From Candidatus Schekmanbacteria bacterium RIFCSPLOWO2_02_FULL_38_14 (GTDB taxonomy: Bacteria; Schekmanbacteria; GWA2-38-11), in assembly GCA_001790855.1 (NCBI GenBank), contig MGDH01000022.1:71116-121650 (forward strand): 50,535 bases of DNA. Reading direction: 5' to 3'. Below are positions 32,694-42,700 of the stretch, in pieces (within the stretch, counting starts at the first letter, position 1; every line of letters starts with the position of its first letter). The translations under genes were made by a program, and so were the position numbers. The notes beneath the pieces were generated by a model that was not told the DNA's origin, did not search any database, and saw only the letters and a list, made by a program, of their open reading frames with translations.

Positions 32694-35072
32694 ATGGGAA
32701 CAAAGAGAAAAAAACGTTTTTACAGATTTAGAAATGAAAGAGAAAAAGAAGGGTTCAAGAAAAGATTCCTTTCCTTGAAAAGGATTCTTTTTATTGTTTT
32801 TCTTGGATTCTTTTTATTTTCCCTGTCAATTATTCTTGTTGGAGGGTTTGTCCTGCCAAAAATAGAAGTTGCAAAGGCTTATAAACCCAATGCCATAACC
32901 TATGTTTATTCTGACGACAACGCACTTATAGGCCATATCTGCCTTGAAAAGCGGGTGTTTGTTCCAATAAATAAAGTGCCAAAAATTCTTCAGGAGGCTT
33001 TTATTTCTGCTGAGGACAGGAATTTTTACAATCACAGCGGGATAGACCTTGGAGGAATAATGAGGGCTGGATTCAAGAATCTCTTTGCAGGAAGAATTGT
33101 TCAGGGAGGAAGCACTATTACACAGCAGGTGGCGCGCTGGATGTTCCTTTCAAAAGAAAGAACTATGACAAGGAAATTAAAGGAAGCATTGCTTGCGCTG
33201 CGTATTGAAAACAAACTGACAAAAAAGCAGATTCTGGAGCTTTATCTGAATCAGATTTATTTTGGTCACGGGGCTTATGGTGTTGAAATAGCCTCAAGGG
33301 ATTATTTCAACAAAGGGGTTGATAAACTGACCCTTGGAGAAGCATCGCTTCTTGCAGGGCTTCCAAAGGCTCCAAATACATATTCCCCCTTGCGAAATCC
33401 TGTCCTCGCAAAAAAGAGGAGGGATTATGTTCTTGAGAGAATGTATGAGGATGGAAAGATATCAAAATCCCAGAAAGAGAACGCAGCGAAAGAGGAAATA
33501 AACTTAAACCCATATCTTAAAGATATGGAGGCATCTCCGTATTTTCTTAGCCTTGTTGAGAAAAAACTCCGGGAAGAATATTCAAAAGAGAAACAGCATA
33601 GCTATGAATTAAAAGTCTATACTACTCTGAACCGGAGGCTTCAGAGGATTGCAATTCAATCTCTGAAAGAAGGTTTAAGAGAGCTTGATAAAAGACAGAT
33701 TGACCAGAATAAAAAGACGGCATACAGGGGACCTTTAAAGCATTTAAGCCTTGAAGAGATGAATAATCTTGAGGATTTTGACTGGGGTTTTAATATTGAA
33801 GAAACTCCAAAGGCAGGGACAATTGTTACAGGAGTGGTTGACGGAATTGACGATGAGCAGGCATCTTTGAAAATCCAGAGATTTAAGGGGATAATAAAAA
33901 AAAGCGGACTAAAATGGGCTTTTGGAGAGGGTGGCCCGCAGAAACCTGCTGACCTCCTTGCCATAGGGGGTGTTGTAAAGGGAAGGGTAGTTAAGGAGAG
34001 AAAAAACAACACCCTTGAACTTGCTCTGGAGCAGGACCCTTTGGTTCAGGGTGCCATTGTTGCAATTGACCCAAAAACAGGGGAGATAAAAGCCCTTGTA
34101 GGAGGGTTCGATTTTGACAGGAGCCAGTACAACAGGGCAATTTCTGCAAGGAGAGAGCCCGGTTCAGCTTTTAAACCTATTATTTATTTTACAGCCCTTC
34201 AAAATGGTTACACGCCAGCAAGCATCATAATTGATTCACCAATAGTTTTCGGGAATGAAAATGATGATTCTCTTTGGAAACCTGAAAATTTTGGGAACAA
34301 ATTTTATGGTCCTACTCTTCTGAGAGATGCGCTTGTATATTCAAGGAATGTATGCACTGTAAAACTTCTAAAAGAGATTGGAATTCCAAAAGTTATCGAG
34401 AATGCAAGGGCTTTTGGAATAAAAAGCCCGCTTGAGAGAAATCTGTCTCTCGCGCTTGGAACCTCATCTGTGTCGCTTTTTGAGCTTACCGATGCCTATT
34501 CGGTTTTTGCAAATTTGGGAGAGAAGGCAGAGCCGACAGCTATAAGATTTGTCAGAAAAAGTTCAGGGGAAAAGATACAGGAAGAGACAGGCGGGTCAAA
34601 AAGAATTTTTGATGAGAAGACCACTTTTATCCTTGTGAAAATCCTTGAAGGAGTAGTGGAGGAAGGCACAGGAACAGGAGCAAAAGTGCTTGGCATTCCT
34701 GTAGCAGGCAAGACAGGCACAACCAATAACTACATGGATGCGTGGTTTGTGGGATTTACTCAGAACCTTGTTGTTGGGGTATGGGTTGGCTATGATGACA
34801 AAAAATCTCTTGGAAGAGGGGAAACAGGCGCAAGGGCAGCTTTGCCAATATGGGTAAGGTTTATGAGCGAGGCTCTCAAGGGTTATGATGTTGTTGATTT
34901 CCCAAAACCTGAGGGAATCGTAGAGACTGCCATAGACCCGAAAACAGGGAAAATTGCAACTGCGGAAACTGAAAATCCTGTAACCGGATATTTTATTGAA
35001 GGAACTCAGCCGGGAGAGGGAGGCAGCAAGGATGTGCTGGACAACAGTAAGTTTTTTCAGATGGGAGAATGA
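32694..35072 (+). CDS. mrcA: Penicillin-binding protein 1A (bifunctional transglycosylase/transpeptidase)
   Basis: Cell-wall synthesis enzyme of class A. A basic N-terminus and one membrane span (about residues 28-50) precede the GT51 transglycosylase with catalytic Glu107 (ISAEDRNFYNHSGID) and GGSTITQQVARWMFLS. An OB-like insert lies at about 320-440 (KAGTIVTGVVDGIDDEQASL). The transpeptidase has S491-A-F-K (GSAFKP), the SRN motif and K673-T-G-T (AGKTGTTNNYMDAWFVG). Length (793 aa) fits PBP1A. An in-frame ATG at 32664 lies inside a REP hairpin and would add ten unlikely residues (SCLLNGITE), so ATG 32694 is preferred, though its ribosome site is weak. Confidence 0.93.
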   Translation: MGTKRKKRFYRFRNEREKEGFKKRFLSLKRILFIVFLGFFLFSLSIILVGGFVLPKIEVAKAYKPNAITYVYSDDNALIGHICLEKRVFVPINKVPKILQEAFISAEDRNFYNHSGIDLGGIMRAGFKNLFAGRIVQGGSTITQQVARWMFLSKERTMTRKLKEALLALRIENKLTKKQILELYLNQIYFGHGAYGVEIASRDYFNKGVDKLTLGEASLLAGLPKAPNTYSPLRNPVLAKKRRDYVLERMYEDGKISKSQKENAAKEEINLNPYLKDMEASPYFLSLVEKKLREEYSKEKQHSYELKVYTTLNRRLQRIAIQSLKEGLRELDKRQIDQNKKTAYRGPLKHLSLEEMNNLEDFDWGFNIEETPKAGTIVTGVVDGIDDEQASLKIQRFKGIIKKSGLKWAFGEGGPQKPADLLAIGGVVKGRVVKERKNNTLELALEQDPLVQGAIVAIDPKTGEIKALVGGFDFDRSQYNRAISARREPGSAFKPIIYFTALQNGYTPASIIIDSPIVFGNENDDSLWKPENFGNKFYGPTLLRDALVYSRNVCTVKLLKEIGIPKVIENARAFGIKSPLERNLSLALGTSSVSLFELTDAYSVFANLGEKAEPTAIRFVRKSSGEKIQEETGGSKRIFDEKTTFILVKILEGVVEEGTGTGAKVLGIPVAGKTGTTNNYMDAWFVGFTQNLVVGVWVGYDDKKSLGRGETGARAALPIWVRFMSEALKGYDVVDFPKPEGIVETAIDPKTGKIATAETENPVTGYFIEGTQPGEGGSKDVLDNSKFFQMGE

Positions 35073-35089
35073 AAAGTAAAATTTCAAAT

Positions 35090-35200
35090 GTCAAAATGCA
35101 AATGCCAAATGAATGTCAAATGATTAAATGTTTAAAGTTTTTAATTTGTTATTTGAACATTGAATTTCATTTGAGCTTTGTCATTTGGAATTATTAATGA
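35090..35200. repeat. AT-rich dispersed inverted repeat between PBP1A and yajQ
   Basis: Left arm units CAAATGTCAAAATGCAAATGCCAAATG; right arm units TTCATTTGAGCTTTGTCATTTGGAA, complementary in an imperfect way. The centre is pure A/T (TTTAAAGTTTTTAATTTG). No gene is seen. Same family as 20247, 35757 and 37767. Confidence 0.6.
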
Positions 35201-35253
35201 ATAAATGTTTCGGTTATTAATAATTCTAAAAATTTGAAGAAAGGAATAGTTAT

Positions 35254-35745
35254 ATGACAACAACCAATTCTTTTGATATTGTATCAAGGGTAAACCTGCA
35301 GGAAATCGATAATGCCATTCATCAGTCGCAGAAAGAAATAGGGCAGAGATTTGATTTTAAAAACACCAACACGACAATAGAAAGAAAAGAAGAAGAGGTG
35401 ACTTTGGTTTCTGCTGATGAATTCAAGCTTAAAAGTGTTGTAGAAATTTTTCGTACAAAGATTGCAAAAAGAGGTGTATCTCTTAAGGCTCTTGAATACG
35501 GAAATATTGAAAGCGCTTTTTCAGGAAATGTCAGACAGGTTATAAAGATTAAGCAGGGGATTGATCAGGAAGAGGCAAAAAAGATTACCAAGCTGATAAG
35601 GGATTCAAAGATTAAGGTTCAGGCTATGATTCAGGCAGATATAATCAGGGTTTCAGGCAAGAACAAGGATGACCTTCAGCAGGCAATGAAGCTTATCAGA
35701 GAAGCTGATTTGCCAATCCATTTGGAGTTTACAAATTATCGATAG
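35254..35745 (+). CDS. yajQ: YajQ family nucleotide/cyclic-di-GMP-binding protein
   Basis: Small cytoplasmic protein of the YajQ family (163 aa), made of two ferredoxin-like halves. Clear motifs are FDIVSRVNLQEIDNAIHQ, QRFDFKN, KRGVSLKALEYG, QVIKIKQGIDQEEAKKITKLI and KIKVQAMIQADIIRVSGKNKDDLQ. The family binds nucleotides, and some members bind cyclic-di-GMP and act as transcription co-regulators; the ligand here is not determined. The ATG has AAAGGAA upstream. It is a single gene flanked by AT-rich repeats on both sides. Confidence 0.95.
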   Translation: MTTTNSFDIVSRVNLQEIDNAIHQSQKEIGQRFDFKNTNTTIERKEEEVTLVSADEFKLKSVVEIFRTKIAKRGVSLKALEYGNIESAFSGNVRQVIKIKQGIDQEEAKKITKLIRDSKIKVQAMIQADIIRVSGKNKDDLQQAMKLIREADLPIHLEFTNYR

Positions 35746-35756
35746 TTATAAGTTTA

Positions 35757-35879
35757 AATGTCAAAATCCAAAGTTCAAAAAAATGTCAAATTTCAAAAAA
35801 TTAGGACTAATTTTATTTAATTTGATATTTATATTTTAAGATTTTTGGGATTTTGGGTTTTGAACTTTGTCATTTGTCA
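35757..35879. repeat. AT-rich dispersed inverted repeat between yajQ and thpR
   Basis: Left arm ATGTCAAAATCCAAAGTTCAAAAAAATGTCAAATTTC, right arm GGGTTTTGAACTTTGTCATTTGTCAT, imperfect complement, AT-rich centre. It fills the space between two convergent genes and may also stop transcription. Confidence 0.55.
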
Positions 35880-36449
35880 TTAAAAGAGCAGTTCTACTTT
35901 TCCAATTTCTGAATATTCTGCTCCGTCAGGTTTCAGAACGCTCTGCATAAGAGAAATTCTTTTCACATCGAATCTTCCAATTGATAAATCCTTTGACTGG
36001 AGCATAAGCGGTATGAGTTTTTCTTTCCCTTTAAGGGATTTTACCCTGCCGAGTGTGAGATGGGGGTTGAAATCCCTTTCCTCTTTATCAAATCCAAGCT
36101 TTGAAAGGTTTTCTTCTGTTCTCTGCCAGAGGGGTTTTAAGGTATTGGTTTCATCATTGATTCCTATCCAGAGAACCCTTGGGTATTCAACTTTTGGAAA
36201 TGCCCCGACTGATGCGATTTCCAGTGAAAATGATTTTACTCCTTCTGAGGCGGTTTTTATGGCTGATAGGATTTCCTTTACCTGAGATTTTTCTATGTCT
36301 GCGAGAAATTTCAATGTGAGATGTATCCCCTCAGGATTAACCCATTTCACATCAGCTCTGGTTTCTTTTAATTTTCTCTGGATTTCAGCTATTTTAGTTT
36401 TAATTTCCTGCGGGATATTAATGGCTATAAAGGAGCGGATTTTATCCAT
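35880..36449 (-). CDS. thpR: RNA 2',3'-cyclic phosphodiesterase (2'-5' RNA ligase family, ThpR)
   Basis: Two-histidine phosphoesterase of the ThpR/LigT family, 189 aa. The two catalytic HxT motifs are HLTLKFLAD and HLTLGRVKSL. Other features are RSFIAINIPQEIKTKI at the start and GAFPKVEYPRVLWIGI between the motifs, as in the family. It acts on RNA 2',3'-cyclic phosphates and can ligate 2'-5' in vitro; the physiological role is uncertain. It converges on yajQ and diverges from ribD with a 208-bp gap in which I see no clear signal. Confidence 0.94.
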   Translation of the reverse strand: MDKIRSFIAINIPQEIKTKIAEIQRKLKETRADVKWVNPEGIHLTLKFLADIEKSQVKEILSAIKTASEGVKSFSLEIASVGAFPKVEYPRVLWIGINDETNTLKPLWQRTEENLSKLGFDKEERDFNPHLTLGRVKSLKGKEKLIPLMLQSKDLSIGRFDVKRISLMQSVLKPDGAEYSEIGKVELLF

Positions 36450-36657
36450 ATAAATTCAATCTTTAAATTTCATATTAGGATTCGCGGTTATAAAATTCTG
36501 CCAGCCTTTTTATGAAGTATTATTCTATCTTTGTTGTTTAAAAAAAACAAACAAGAAATTAAGAGTAATAACTTGATTTAGTGGCTTGGTTCTGTTATTC
36601 AAGAAGTTAGTTTTAATAGCTTGAAACAGCTTTTTTTATATCATGAATAGGTGAACT

Positions 36658-37767
36658 TTGTCTAAAAAACATGAATATATTAAATTCATGAAGATTGTCC
36701 TTGCCTTGGCTTCTAAGGGGAAAGGGTTGACAAGCCCAAATCCGATGGTCGGGGCTGTGATAGTTAAAGATGGAAAAATTGTCGGGAAAGGCTTCCATTC
36801 AAAAGCAGGAACCCCTCATGCAGAAATCATTGCTTTAGAGAGTGCAAAAGAAAAGGCAAAGGGTTCAACCCTTTTTATTAACTTAGAGCCCTGTGTCCAT
36901 TTCGGGAAAACCCCTCCCTGCTGTGATGAGGTCATAAAATCAGGAATAAAAAAAGTTGTAATCGGCATGAAAGATCCAAACCCCCTGGTTAATGGCAAAG
37001 GCATTAACAGGCTTAAACGCAGTGGGATTGAGGTTGAAGTTGGTATTTTGGAGAAAGAGGCAAGGGAACTGAATGAGGCATTTGTGAAATTCACAAAAAC
37101 TAAAATGCCATTTGTAATAATGAAATCTGCAATGAGTCTTGACGGAAGGATTGCCACAAGAAGCGGAAATTCAAAGTGGATAACAGGGGAGGAGTCAAGA
37201 GGGTTTGTTCAGAAGCTAAGGGCAGAAGTTGACGGGATAATGGTTGGAATCGGAACAGTGTTAAAAGATAATCCGAGGCTGACCTTAAGAACTGAAAAGA
37301 TAAAGAGAACTTCTCCGGCAAAAATAGTAGTGGACAGCAGTATTAAGATTCCAATAACAGCAAAATTATTTTCTTCAAAGCCTGAGGCAAGGGTGATAAT
37401 AGCTGCTACAAATCTGGCAGGCAGGAAAAAAGTGGAGAGTCTGAGAAAAAAGGGTGTTGATGTAATTCAGACTGAAGCTGATAAAGGGAATGTTGACATG
37501 AAAAAATTGATGAAGGAACTTTATAAAAGAGGGATAAGGAGCATACTCCTTGAAGGCGGAAGCGAGCTTAATGCTTCTGCAATAAAAGAAAAAATTGTTG
37601 ATAAGGTGTTTTGTTTTTATTCACCAATCCTTGTCGGAGGAAGAGATGCAAAAGGGTTTATAGGAGGAGAAGGAGTTGACAGGATTCAGGATGCAGAGAG
37701 GGTTGATGTGAGAGAAGTCAAAAGGATTGGGAAGGATTTATTGGTGATTGGATATATCAGAAAATGA
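36658..37767 (+). CDS. ribD: Bifunctional riboflavin biosynthesis protein RibD
   Basis: Riboflavin pathway enzyme: an N-terminal deaminase (residues 1 to about 145) removes the amino group of the diaminopyrimidine, and a C-terminal reductase (about 146-369) reduces its ribosyl side chain. Zinc site and catalytic residues are H54-A-E56 (GTPHAEIIAL), C79 and C88 (LEPCVHFGKTPPCC). The reductase has SLDGRIATRSGNSKWITGEESR, GIGTVLKDNPRLT and LLEGGSELNAS. The start is TTG after AGGTGA and agrees with the usual N-terminus; an ATG ten codons in would trim the first helix. No FMN riboswitch is seen upstream, and other rib genes are absent. Confidence 0.94.
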   Translation: MSKKHEYIKFMKIVLALASKGKGLTSPNPMVGAVIVKDGKIVGKGFHSKAGTPHAEIIALESAKEKAKGSTLFINLEPCVHFGKTPPCCDEVIKSGIKKVVIGMKDPNPLVNGKGINRLKRSGIEVEVGILEKEARELNEAFVKFTKTKMPFVIMKSAMSLDGRIATRSGNSKWITGEESRGFVQKLRAEVDGIMVGIGTVLKDNPRLTLRTEKIKRTSPAKIVVDSSIKIPITAKLFSSKPEARVIIAATNLAGRKKVESLRKKGVDVIQTEADKGNVDMKKLMKELYKRGIRSILLEGGSELNASAIKEKIVDKVFCFYSPILVGGRDAKGFIGGEGVDRIQDAERVDVREVKRIGKDLLVIGYIRK

Positions 37768-37872
37768 CAAAGTTCAAATTTCAAATAAAATCCAAAGTTC
37801 AAAATTTAATTTATTTGGTATTTACTTATTTCATATTGATTTGTCATTTGAATTTTGACCTTTGAACTTAAA
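37767..37872. repeat. AT-rich dispersed inverted repeat between ribD and nadB
   Basis: Left arm AAAGTTCAAATTTCAAATAAAATCC, right arm GATTTGTCATTTGAATTTTGACCTTTGAACTT. Arms are imperfect complements around an AT centre. Same family as 20247, 35090 and 35757. Confidence 0.6.
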
Positions 37873-37883
37873 TAGGAGAACTA

Positions 37884-39431
37884 ATGGCTACTGATCTGCT
37901 GATAATAGGATGCGGGATTGCAGGGTGCAGCGCTGCTCTGGAAGCTGCAAGGCAGGGGCTCTCGGTCTTAATGATAACAAAATCAAAAGAGCCTGAAGAA
38001 AGCAATACATTCCACGCTCAGGGTGGAATTATTTACAAAGGCAGGAACGACTCGGAAAAATTGCTGATGAAAGACCTGATGAGAGCAGGGGCAGGGCTTT
38101 GCAAGTATAATGCCATAGATGTTCTGTCAGGAAAGGGACCTGTGCTTGTTGAAAAAATCCTGATGAAGGAATTAAAGGTAAATTTTGACAGGACCTCAAG
38201 AGACGAACTGCATCTGACTGAAGAGGGAGCGCATTCAATCCCAAGGATAATCCATGCAGAGGATTTAACCGGAAAGGCAATTGAGCTTGCATTTATAAAA
38301 GGGATTAAAAAATATAAAAACATAACAGTAAAAACATCTCTTAGCGCAATTGACCTTCTCACTCTTTCACATCATTCCTTAAATCCTCTTGATATCTATA
38401 AAGAGCCAACCTGTGCAGGGGCTTATGTTTTTGACCAGACTGCTAATAAAGTATTTCCTGTAATGGCAAAGGAAACACTCCTTGCAACAGGCGGGATAGG
38501 AAGGCTCTACCTTCATACAACAAATCCAAAAGGCGCAAGGGGTGACGGAATTGCAATGGCGTACAGGGCTGGAGCAAGAATACAGAACATGGAGTATATC
38601 CAGTTCCATCCCACTGCACTCTACCATCCTGACGGCGAGAGGTTCCTTCTTTCTGAGTCAATGCGGGGTGAAGGGGCAAGGCTTATAAATAAAAAAGGTG
38701 AGTCTTTTATGGATAAATACCATAAGCTCGGCTCCCTTGCACCAAGGGATATTGTTGCAAGAGGAATACACGAGGAGATGCTTCAGGATGGAAGCGAATG
38801 CGTGTTTTTAGACATATCTCACAAGAAAGCGGAATGGATAAAAAAGAGATTCCCCAATATCTATAAAAAATGCCTGGAGTTTAAGATTGATATAACAAAG
38901 CAGCCGATTCCGGTTGTCCCTGCAGCCCATTATTCCTGCGGTGGCATTGTGGTTGACACAGAAGGGAGGACATCAATTAAAAGACTGCGTGCTGCCGGAG
39001 AGGTTGCCTGTTCCGGAATACACGGAGCAAACAGGCTTGCATCAAGCTCACTTCTTGAAGGCTTGGTATGGGGGACACTTGCAGGTGAAAGCATTGCAAG
39101 GGAAGTAAAAGAAATGAAGATTGATTTTCCCAAAATATCTGCGTGGAAATATGAAAAAGAAGAAGCTGACCCTGCTCTTATCCTGCAGGACTGGCTCACA
39201 ATAAGGCATACAATGTGGAACTATGTCGGGCTGGTTCGCACAACAAAGAGGCTTGCAAGGGCTGAGAAGATTTTAACAGAACTGCAATCTGAAATTGAAG
39301 AATTCTACCGCTATTCAGTCCTCTCTGATGACCTCATAGGGCTTAGAAACGGCATCCAGGCATCGCTTGTGATTCTTCAGGCTGCAAAGGTCAACCGCAA
39401 AAGCAGAGGATGCCATTACAGGAAGGATTAG
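37884..39431 (+). CDS. nadB: L-aspartate oxidase NadB
   Basis: FAD enzyme that oxidises L-aspartate to iminoaspartate, the first step of de novo NAD synthesis. The N-terminal FAD-binding motif is LLIIGCGIAGCSAALEAA; then FHAQGGI, EGAHSIPRIIHAEDLTG, GGIGRLYLHTTNP, GARIQNMEYIQFHPTAL, AAHYSCGGIVVD and ANRLASSSLLEGLVWG. The EGAHS..RIIHA motif favours NadB over the related succinate dehydrogenase/fumarate reductase flavoproteins, and no iron-sulfur or membrane subunits adjoin it. Length 515 aa is normal. The ATG has TAGGAG upstream. NadA and NadC are not in the window; in anaerobes fumarate could be the electron acceptor. Confidence 0.9.
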   Translation: MATDLLIIGCGIAGCSAALEAARQGLSVLMITKSKEPEESNTFHAQGGIIYKGRNDSEKLLMKDLMRAGAGLCKYNAIDVLSGKGPVLVEKILMKELKVNFDRTSRDELHLTEEGAHSIPRIIHAEDLTGKAIELAFIKGIKKYKNITVKTSLSAIDLLTLSHHSLNPLDIYKEPTCAGAYVFDQTANKVFPVMAKETLLATGGIGRLYLHTTNPKGARGDGIAMAYRAGARIQNMEYIQFHPTALYHPDGERFLLSESMRGEGARLINKKGESFMDKYHKLGSLAPRDIVARGIHEEMLQDGSECVFLDISHKKAEWIKKRFPNIYKKCLEFKIDITKQPIPVVPAAHYSCGGIVVDTEGRTSIKRLRAAGEVACSGIHGANRLASSSLLEGLVWGTLAGESIAREVKEMKIDFPKISAWKYEKEEADPALILQDWLTIRHTMWNYVGLVRTTKRLARAEKILTELQSEIEEFYRYSVLSDDLIGLRNGIQASLVILQAAKVNRKSRGCHYRKD

Positions 39432-39535
39432 ATTTAGTAGTCAGTAAATAGTGAACAGTAAACCCTCTATTCCCTTTGTTAGCACTACATACAGTATTGT
39501 CAAAAAATAAAATCTCAATATATTGTTTTAATTTC

Positions 39536-39565
39536 TTGACACTGACCCAAAATCCATGCTATGAT
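39536..39565 (+). promoter_or_regulatory. Sigma-70 promoter upstream of smc
   Basis: TTGACA (39536-39541), 18-nt spacer and TATGAT (39560-39565). It lies about 190 bp before the smc start in a 328-bp gap that otherwise shows only AT-rich sequence and a short repeat-like stretch (AGTAAATAGTGAACAGTAAA) near 39443. Confidence 0.6.
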
Positions 39566-39759
39566 TTCTATAAATTGATTACATAGATTAAAATAAGATT
39601 GCTGAGATTTAAAAAACTTGTTTAATCAAATGGTTGTGGTGTGGAAAAGTTTACAAATAACTTCACATATTGCAGACTGCAAAAAAAAGATTTTTTGTTT
39701 TAAGAAATCTGAGTAATCATTCTAAAATCTGTGTAATCTCTTATTAAAAGGAGAAAGAT

Positions 39760-42700
39760 TTGAGAATAGAAAAAGTTGAAGCCATTGGTTTTAAATCCTT
39801 CTCAGACAAGGTTGAAATAGCTTTTCAGCCGGGAATTACTGCAGTTGTTGGTCCTAATGGATGCGGAAAGAGCAACATATCAGATGCAATAAGCTGGGTT
39901 CTGGGAGAACAGAGTGCAAAGCATTTGAGAGGCAAGAAGATGGAAGATATAATTTTCAATGGAACTGAATCAAGAAAACCAATGAGCATGGCAGAGGTTA
40001 CATTAACTGTTTCCAATGATAATGGAAACCTTGGTTCAGTTTACAAAGATTTTAGAGAAATTATGATAACAAGAAGGCTCTACAGATCAGGAGAGAGCGA
40101 GTACTACATAAACAAAACTTTGTGCAGGCTAAAAGATATTCATGAACTCTTTCTTGATACAGGCGTTGGAGCAAAAGCCTGCTCAATAATAAAACAGGGA
40201 GAGGTTTCAGAACTCCTGACATCACACGCTGAGCAGAGGAGAAGCCTGATTGAAGAGGCAGCGGGAATTGAAAAATATCAGTTGAGAAAAAAAGAAACAG
40301 AAAAAAAGCTTGAACATACAAAGGAGAACCTTGTAAAAGTTGATTTGATTATCTCTGAGGTAAAAAAACAGGTGAACTCACTTGTCCGGCAGGCAAGGAA
40401 GGCAAAGGTCTACAATAAATTCCAGAAGAAAATAAGCGAGTTTGAAATAAAGATAGCTGCCCTGAAACTCAAAAGCCTTGAAGCGAATTACAAACCCCTT
40501 GAAGATGGTTTTGTGAGGCTTCAGGATGAAAAAATCGGGAAATCTTCAAAGCTCATGGAGTTTGAATCAAAATTTGAAGAGATAAAGCTTGATATTATGA
40601 AGAGAGAAGAAGAACTCAGAGGGCTTCAGGATGGTTTCCATCAGAAGGATATGGAAATTTCAGGTGTCAGGTCGCGCATAGAGTTGCTTGGAAAAGAAAT
40701 ATCGCATATGGATAACATCAAATCAAAAGCCAGTGATGACATAAACATTTTAAATTTTCAGATGGATGAGTTTAAATGCGAGCTTTCAGAAAGGGAAATC
40801 CAAAAGGATAAAATCAGGGATGCGCTGACCGGCAGGAAGGCTGAACTTTCGGAAAAAGAAAAGAATTTTGAGTGTTTAAAAAAGGATGTATCCTCAAAGC
40901 TTGATTTGATTGAGGCTCAGAAAAATAAAATAGTCGAGCTTATTGCAGAAATCAGCACTACAAGAAATGTAATTCAGGAAGGTGATATAAGAGTAGAGGA
41001 TTTAAACCGCAGGATGAAATCAGAAGGGGAAGAGAAAGAAAAAGAGACTTTTGAGCTTGAGGAAATTGAAAAGAAAATTTCTGAGATAAATGAGGAAATA
41101 GGAATGGTCAATGAAAACCATTCCATGGTTACAGGCGGGATAAATAGTCTGATATCAAAGCTTGAAGAGAAAGAAAACAGACTATCAGCCCTTGAGAAAG
41201 AGATTAGGGAGGTTGCTGACACATTAACCTTAAAAAAATCTGAAATTTCTTCTTTGAAGAAAATCCTCGATAACCATGAGGGTTTTGACAGGGGTGTAAA
41301 GGCTATACTGAAAGAGATTGAGGTGAATGGTGATGAATGGCGGGGAGTTTTAGGAACGCTTTCTGATTTTATTGAAACCACACAGGGATATGAGGTTGCA
41401 ATTGAGGCGGTTCTTAAGGACAAATTGCAGAGTGTAATTGTTGAATCGCAGAGCGAGGCAATAAGAGCGCTTGAATATCTTAAGACCTCCAGTGAGGGGA
41501 GAAGCAGTTTTCTTCCGTTGCATCCAAAACAATCAGCATCAGGCGGGCTTCACGTGGCGCACGAGGTTTCTAAAAATGCACAGGGAGTGGCTGGAATGGC
41601 TGTTGATTTTATAAAATATCCTGAAAAATTCTCAAATCTTGTAAACTACCTTTTATCAGATGTCATAGTTGTTGATTCTTTTGAAAAGGCTTATGAGCTT
41701 TGGAAAAGTAACGGAAACGGGTTTTCCTATGTCTCTCTTTCAGGAGATATTATTGCTCATAACGGAGCAGTAAGCGGTGGCGCAACAAATGTTCTTGACC
41801 ACGGGCTTTTGATGAAAAAGCGCGAGGCAAAAGAGCTTGAGGAAGAGATAAATGTCCTTGCAGGAAAAAAAGAAGAGCTTGATAAAATTTGCGCTGAGCT
41901 GAAAGAGGGTATTTTAAATGATAAAACTGAGAAAGAGAATCTGGAAAAGGAGCTGAGAGAAATACAGGTGAGGCAGGTGCATCTTGCAAAAGACCTTGAA
42001 GTTAAAGCTGATGGCAGGAAAAGAGTTAATGAAAGGATAGAGCAGATTGCATTTGAGATTGACGGAATTTTTTATGAGAGAGAGGAAATTGCAAAGGAGC
42101 TTAAATCCTATCAGGAAAGGCTTGCCCTTCAGGAAGAGGCCAAGAGAGATGTAGAGGGAAATCTGAATAAAATGCAGGAAGAGCTTGGTGTGGTTCAGGA
42201 CAGGCTTGAGAAGGAAAGAGACAAGCTTACAGAATTAAAGGTTGGTGTTGCAAGGGATGAGGAAGAGGAGAAGAGGATTGAGTTTCAGATTGAAAGCCTA
42301 AAAAGTTCTCTTGATGATGTGGCAAACAGAATATCAAAGGAGAACCTTGATATAAGCGATGCAGATAAAAAGATTTTCGAGTCAAATGAACTGATTAAGG
42401 AAATGAAGGTTGAGCTTGAAGCAAAACTTAAGGAGGGTGAAGATATAAGAGAGAGCCTCAACTTGAGAAAAGCGGAGATGGAAAGCATTCTGTATAATCA
42501 TAATAGCCTTGAAGCAGAAATAAGGGTTATCAGGAAAGAGTGCGAAGCGCTGAATCAGGAACTTAGTGGAATCGACAAACAGAGAACAGAGATAAGCATA
42601 GAGATTAATAATTTGAACAAAGCGCTGGCTGAAGGCTATTCAAAAACTGCAGATGAAGCAAAAAACATGGTTGCTGACGGAGATGATCTGAACCTGATTC

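Noticed and set aside
36450..36657. Possible FMN riboswitch before ribD.
   Set aside because: The gap is AT-rich and shows none of the conserved RFN helices.
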